Shown one piece after another: positions 32,268-34,891 of a stretch of 34,891 nucleotides of DNA (positions within the stretch are counted from its first letter, which is position 1; each line of letters starts with the position of its first letter). Both the position numbers and the translations under genes were made by a program. The notes under the pieces are model-generated. The model saw nothing but the letters and a program-made list of their open reading frames with translations, ran no database searches and had not been told where the DNA came from. The stretch is from the NCBI GenBank assembly GCA_030765135.1, contig JAVCDC010000117.1, positions 1-34,891 on the forward strand, written 5' to 3'. Source of the DNA: Candidatus Tritonobacter lacicola (GTDB lineage Bacteria > Auribacterota > Tritonobacteria > Tritonobacterales > Tritonobacteraceae).

Positions 32268-32813
32268 CTAGGGCGTCCTTATGCTGTACCTGCATCCGCA
32301 GTAGCTCTGGCGGTAGAGGTGGTACTTTTTGCTGAGCTCGATGCTCCTCAGGAAGCCGTCCTTTTTTTTATAATCGCCCTCGCAGAAAGCCATACCCGTT
32401 ACCCGGCCTGCTCTCCGCCCCGCTTCGTTGACCGCCTCCGGATTTTTGTGCGGGCTGATGGTGAGCGTTGTGCCGAAGAGATCGAAGCCGAGGCGCGAGG
32501 CGGTTCTGGCCGTATCGAGCAACCTGAAATAAAAGCAGATTTCGCACCTTTTCCCTCCTTCCGGCTCGTCCTCGAAGCCGCGTGTCGCCAGGATCCAGAG
32601 CTCGCTGTCATACGAGCCGAGCATTATCGGCATTCCGATCCGGCGGCAGAAGCCCCGCGCGTCTTTGAGCCTGGTGCGGTACTCGCTGATGGGCCAGATG
32701 TTAGGGTTATAGAAGTAGCAGGTAATATCCAGCTTCTCCTTAAGGGATTCGATGACGTGCGTGGAGCACGGCGCGCAGCAAACGTGCAGCAAAAATTTCG
32801 TCTTACCGGCCAT
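32268..32813 (-). CDS. queH: Epoxyqueuosine reductase QueH (DUF208)
   Basis: Reduces epoxyqueuosine to queuosine in tRNA, the last step; a non-homologous replacement for QueG. 181 residues with all family cysteines: LLHVCCAPCS (C12, C13, C16), KRCEICFYFRL (about 87-97), and SYCGCRY near the end. These bind an Fe-S cluster and a second metal. Length is normal. No strong ribosome site is seen. With queE at 2.2 kb it shows that the organism makes queuosine. Confidence 0.92.
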   Translation of the reverse strand: MAGKTKFLLHVCCAPCSTHVIESLKEKLDITCYFYNPNIWPISEYRTRLKDARGFCRRIGMPIMLGSYDSELWILATRGFEDEPEGGKRCEICFYFRLLDTARTASRLGFDLFGTTLTISPHKNPEAVNEAGRRAGRVTGMAFCEGDYKKKDGFLRSIELSKKYHLYRQSYCGCRYSIRTP

Positions 32814-32887
32814 CTTCTTGCTTAATTATAGTCCGGATCCAACGAAGAAAGCACTGAAGAAGAAAAAACTGTAAGAAGAAAAAACAT

Positions 32888-33157
32888 CCACGAATTACAC
32901 TAATTAACACGAATTACAAAATAGAGTAAAACCGCAAAGGCGACCATCGACAAGCTCGGGACAGGCGCGGGACGTAAAGAATAGAATGAGATGAAAAATA
33001 AATAAAACCATAGAGGCCACTGAGATTAACTACGGTTAAAAGTTCAAGGTTGAAAGTTAAAAGAGAAGATATTCAACCGCAGAGACACGAAGAACGCAAA
33101 GATGTATTTAAAAGAAAAAAACGTAACCGCGGATTGGACGGATTATACGGATTTATA
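32888..33157. repeat. Cluster of word-repeat arms
   Basis: In the 459-bp gap before the insertion sequence lie single arms of several families: CACGAATTA nonamers (32888-32918), CGCAAAGG (32929-32942), ATCGACAAGCTCGGGACAGG (32946-32965, with a relative CGACAAGACTCAGGA at 28165), ACCATAGAGG (33007-33016), GTTAAAA/GTTCAAG/GTTGAAA heptamers (33035-33064), CGCAGAGA/CACGAAGAA/CGCAAAGAT nonamers (33075-33103), and CGGATTGGA/CGGATTATA/CGGATTTAT nonamers (33129-33157). No gene was seen in it. Confidence 0.7.
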
Positions 33158-33272
33158 ACATCGCGCTGAAAAACAGAGGGTAATTGTTATAGAGGTATTA
33201 ACCTGTGCAATTGTTTTTATTACCCTGGTGCAAGCTGGAGTAGTAAGCATTAACTAACTTAGTAGTAAATCC

Positions 33273-34588
33273 CAGTAGTGTCCCAACGTTAGTCAAACAA
33301 CATCAGTTGGTTATGAAAGTTGCTGTCCTTGAATGTGTGATCGAAATCCGTAAGTGCCTCTAACAGAGGTGATTTCTCGAAAAGAGACACGCTCAGAATC
33401 TGTAGAATTGTGTAGAGCGGAAGATCTATCTGAAGACGCTTGCGGATGATTGCAATGAGCAGGTAGGTGCTGATGGCTATCCAGATTTGTGTTTTCACCG
33501 CATTGGGGCTTGTCCCGTAAAAAGCCTTGATGCGGAGATGTTGCTTGATCCATTTGAAGAACAGTTCGATCTGCCAGCGAAGCCGGTAGAGATGGGCTAT
33601 CGTAAGAGCCGGAGAGTCGAAGTCGTTGGTCAGGAAGATCAGTAGCAGGTTGGTCTTGGCGTCGAAGAATTTGATGCGTCGTATCGGTTCGGGGTAAGCC
33701 TTTGCCGGATAGAAAGTGGTGAGCAGGACGGTCTGGTCGCAGATCAATCCGGTTGTTTTGTCTACTGGATGTGAGTATCGCCGGCGGAACTTGAAGTTGG
33801 CTTTGGCGCGGGTTACGAAAAACGACTTGGCAGTATGGAAGTGATAGAGGCGACTGAAATCCAGGTATCCGCGATCCATAATATAATAAGCGCCGGGGAA
33901 GGGAATTAGACAGTCGAGGACGTTGACATCGTGCAGTTTCCCGTCGGAAATCAGAATAAATTCGGGGATGGCACCGCGGAGGTTGAGCAAAGTATGTAAC
34001 TTGATCGCGCCTTTGGTTCGACGAAAACGAGCCCAGGGGAACATAGATAAACAGAGATCGATCGTCGTGGAATCCAGGGCGTAGACTGTGGCATCCAGAT
34101 CCACTCCGATGTCTTCGTCGACGTAGAGGCGGCGAGCTTGCTCTATCAGAACTTGAGCAAACTCGGCATAAATGCGCCAGTCGCGCTTCTCGTTGGCATT
34201 GGATAGATTGTTGCGAGAGACTGTTGAGCGAATGCCCATGTGAAATAACTTGGAGCGCATAGCCCGCAGACAAGCTTCGATGTCGCGAAGACTCTCGCGA
34301 TAGGTTAATTGGGCAAATGCCATGACGCGGTAATGGTCGGTACAACGGAAAGTCTTGACCTTGTGATCGCCTCGGTAGCGCTGAACGATGGTATAAAAAC
34401 GATGCCAGGGAATATGCTGCATCAGCTGGGAGAAGATTGTCGTGCCGGTGTACATGCCCACCCTCCTTGCGTTTTGAAGGGTGTGAGCGTACACTCACTT
34501 TCAAGTCGGAAACAGGCATTTTTCTTTGCAACTTCCTATTTAATAGCATCTTGCGAATTTTAACGAAGCGAACGTTGGGACACTACTG
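33273..34588 (-). mobile_element. Complete IS4-family insertion sequence
   Basis: Ends are an 18-bp perfect inverted repeat, CAGTAGTGTCCCAACGTT at 33273-33290 and its reverse complement at 34571-34588. Length 1316 bp, with one transposase gene reading from right to left. The transposase stop codon lies inside the left terminal repeat. The flanking bases do not show an obvious target duplication. Intact ends and frame imply a recent arrival. Confidence 0.9.
33289..34455 (-). CDS. IS4-family transposase (DUF4372 N-terminus, DDE)
   Basis: 388 residues. The DUF4372-type N-terminal part (about 5-95, FSQLMQHIPWHRF, TYRESLRDIEACLRA, LSNANEKRDWRIY) binds the ends; the RNase-H core has D128 (LDSTT), D194 (YIMDRGY) and E297 in the IS4 YREK signature Y-x2-R-x3-E-x6-K (YRLRWQIELFFKWIK). 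All catalytic residues are present. GTG at 34494 gives a 13-residue longer reading, but AGGAGGG precedes the ATG at 34455, so that is chosen. Product: cut-and-paste transposition of this element. Confidence 0.93.
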   Translation of the reverse strand: MYTGTTIFSQLMQHIPWHRFYTIVQRYRGDHKVKTFRCTDHYRVMAFAQLTYRESLRDIEACLRAMRSKLFHMGIRSTVSRNNLSNANEKRDWRIYAEFAQVLIEQARRLYVDEDIGVDLDATVYALDSTTIDLCLSMFPWARFRRTKGAIKLHTLLNLRGAIPEFILISDGKLHDVNVLDCLIPFPGAYYIMDRGYLDFSRLYHFHTAKSFFVTRAKANFKFRRRYSHPVDKTTGLICDQTVLLTTFYPAKAYPEPIRRIKFFDAKTNLLLIFLTNDFDSPALTIAHLYRLRWQIELFFKWIKQHLRIKAFYGTSPNAVKTQIWIAISTYLLIAIIRKRLQIDLPLYTILQILSVSLFEKSPLLEALTDFDHTFKDSNFHNQLMLFD

Positions 34589-34814
34589 AACGGCTATATC
34601 GAATGCAAAACAACGCCATTTGTTCAATCGGGGAAAATATTGAATATGGAAGGGGATTCCAGATTTCTACAAGAGCGGTGCAAAATCAGGGAAAAGAATA
34701 TCCCTTATTATTCTCTGTGGGTTACTGGATGTTGTGAATTCCTGGGTATGAATCCGAAACAGTAACCTTCCGCCTCTTTGCGGAAAATAACAAATCTTCC
34801 GATTCCAGGAGAAG

Positions 34815-34891
34815 TTATGGTCGGGTCTTGCGGGGGGTGAGGCGCTTCCGGGGGAGCTTGCGCTTAATGGTAAGCTTGAGGTCGTAGCAGA
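34815..34891 (-). CDS. Possible 3' end of a minus-strand gene running off the window
   Basis: One minus-strand frame is open from the window edge to TAA at 34815 (24 codons) and gives a very basic end, with KRKLPRKRLTPRKTRP as last residues. The rest lies outside. This is too short for a family call and may be chance. Between it and the insertion sequence (34589-34814) no gene was seen. Confidence 0.3.
   Translation of the reverse strand, partial: CYDLKLTIKRKLPRKRLTPRKTRP

Noticed and set aside
33311-34549. 412-codon minus-strand frame overlapping the IS4 transposase
   Set aside because: It is a shifted reading of the same strand; the DDE and YREK residues lie only in the other frame.
33255-34600. 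Target-site duplication of the IS4 element
   Set aside because: The 8 bases outside the two terminal repeats (GTAAATCC and AACGGCTA) do not match.

Overview
The window reads as a chromosomal piece of a Gram-negative, probably uncultivated bacterium with a fairly GC-rich coding sequence. The evidence for an outer membrane is an ADP-heptose transferase (WaaF type), a lipobox protein, several signal peptides and an AmgK/MurU cell-wall recycling pair. A TIGR04073 protein (exosortase-associated family) and many word-built intergenic palindromes are typical of environmental lineages, but the sequence alone does not let me name a phylum.

Layout. 1-2.0 kb: two PilZ-type genes, the second behind a near-consensus sigma-54 promoter, then an unknown beta-rich protein. 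2.05-2.8 kb: a multi-hairpin segment and queE. 2.9-7.6 kb (minus): an NptA-type Na/phosphate cotransporter with a C-terminal PhoU-like part, and a one-chain dihydropyrimidine-dehydrogenase-like flavoprotein. 7.8-10.9 kb (plus): dcd, a PEBP-family protein with two plausible starts, and an oversized UDP-sugar dehydrogenase. 10.87-12.0 kb: a Y1 (REP-associated type) transposase element with palindromic ends. 12.0-15.8 kb (minus): malate dehydrogenase, isocitrate dehydrogenase and an aspartate-type aminotransferase, which are linked through oxaloacetate and 2-oxoglutarate. 15.9-17.3 kb (minus): a coiled-coil membrane protein overlapping a single-domain response regulator. 17.4-19.6 kb: a small membrane protein, class II fba, and a TIGR04073 protein coupled to a third PilZ protein. 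19.7-24.8 kb: a periplasmic protein, then a tight three-gene run made of an anchored protein, a cysteine-less TlpA-like redoxin and a 1034-residue PD40/TPR lipoprotein. 24.9-32.8 kb: waaF, a basic-tailed protein, a HAD phosphatase fused to an OB-like domain, a TPR protein, amgK-murU, a 42-codon membrane ORF, a TIGR00725 protein, a DUF151 nuclease, a secretin-like protein and queH. 33.27-34.59 kb: a complete IS4-family insertion sequence.

How it fits together. Most neighbours are ordinary housekeeping genes in short units. Queuosine genes (queE, queH) sit at opposite ends of the window. Envelope functions recur: waaF, amgK/murU, UDP-sugar dehydrogenase, lipoprotein and TIGR04073. c-di-GMP input is suggested by three PilZ proteins.

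The most unusual signal is intergenic. At least eight segments are imperfect tandem arrays of a short word with a fixed period: 6 bp GATTAC; 7 bp ACAAGAT/CCAATAA and GTTAAAA; 9 bp CGCAGAGAT, CGGATTATA and CACGAATTA; 10-12 bp GTTACTAAAG. Most are followed by a reverse-complement arm, so they form long imperfect hairpins. They abut or enter gene ends and bracket waaF.
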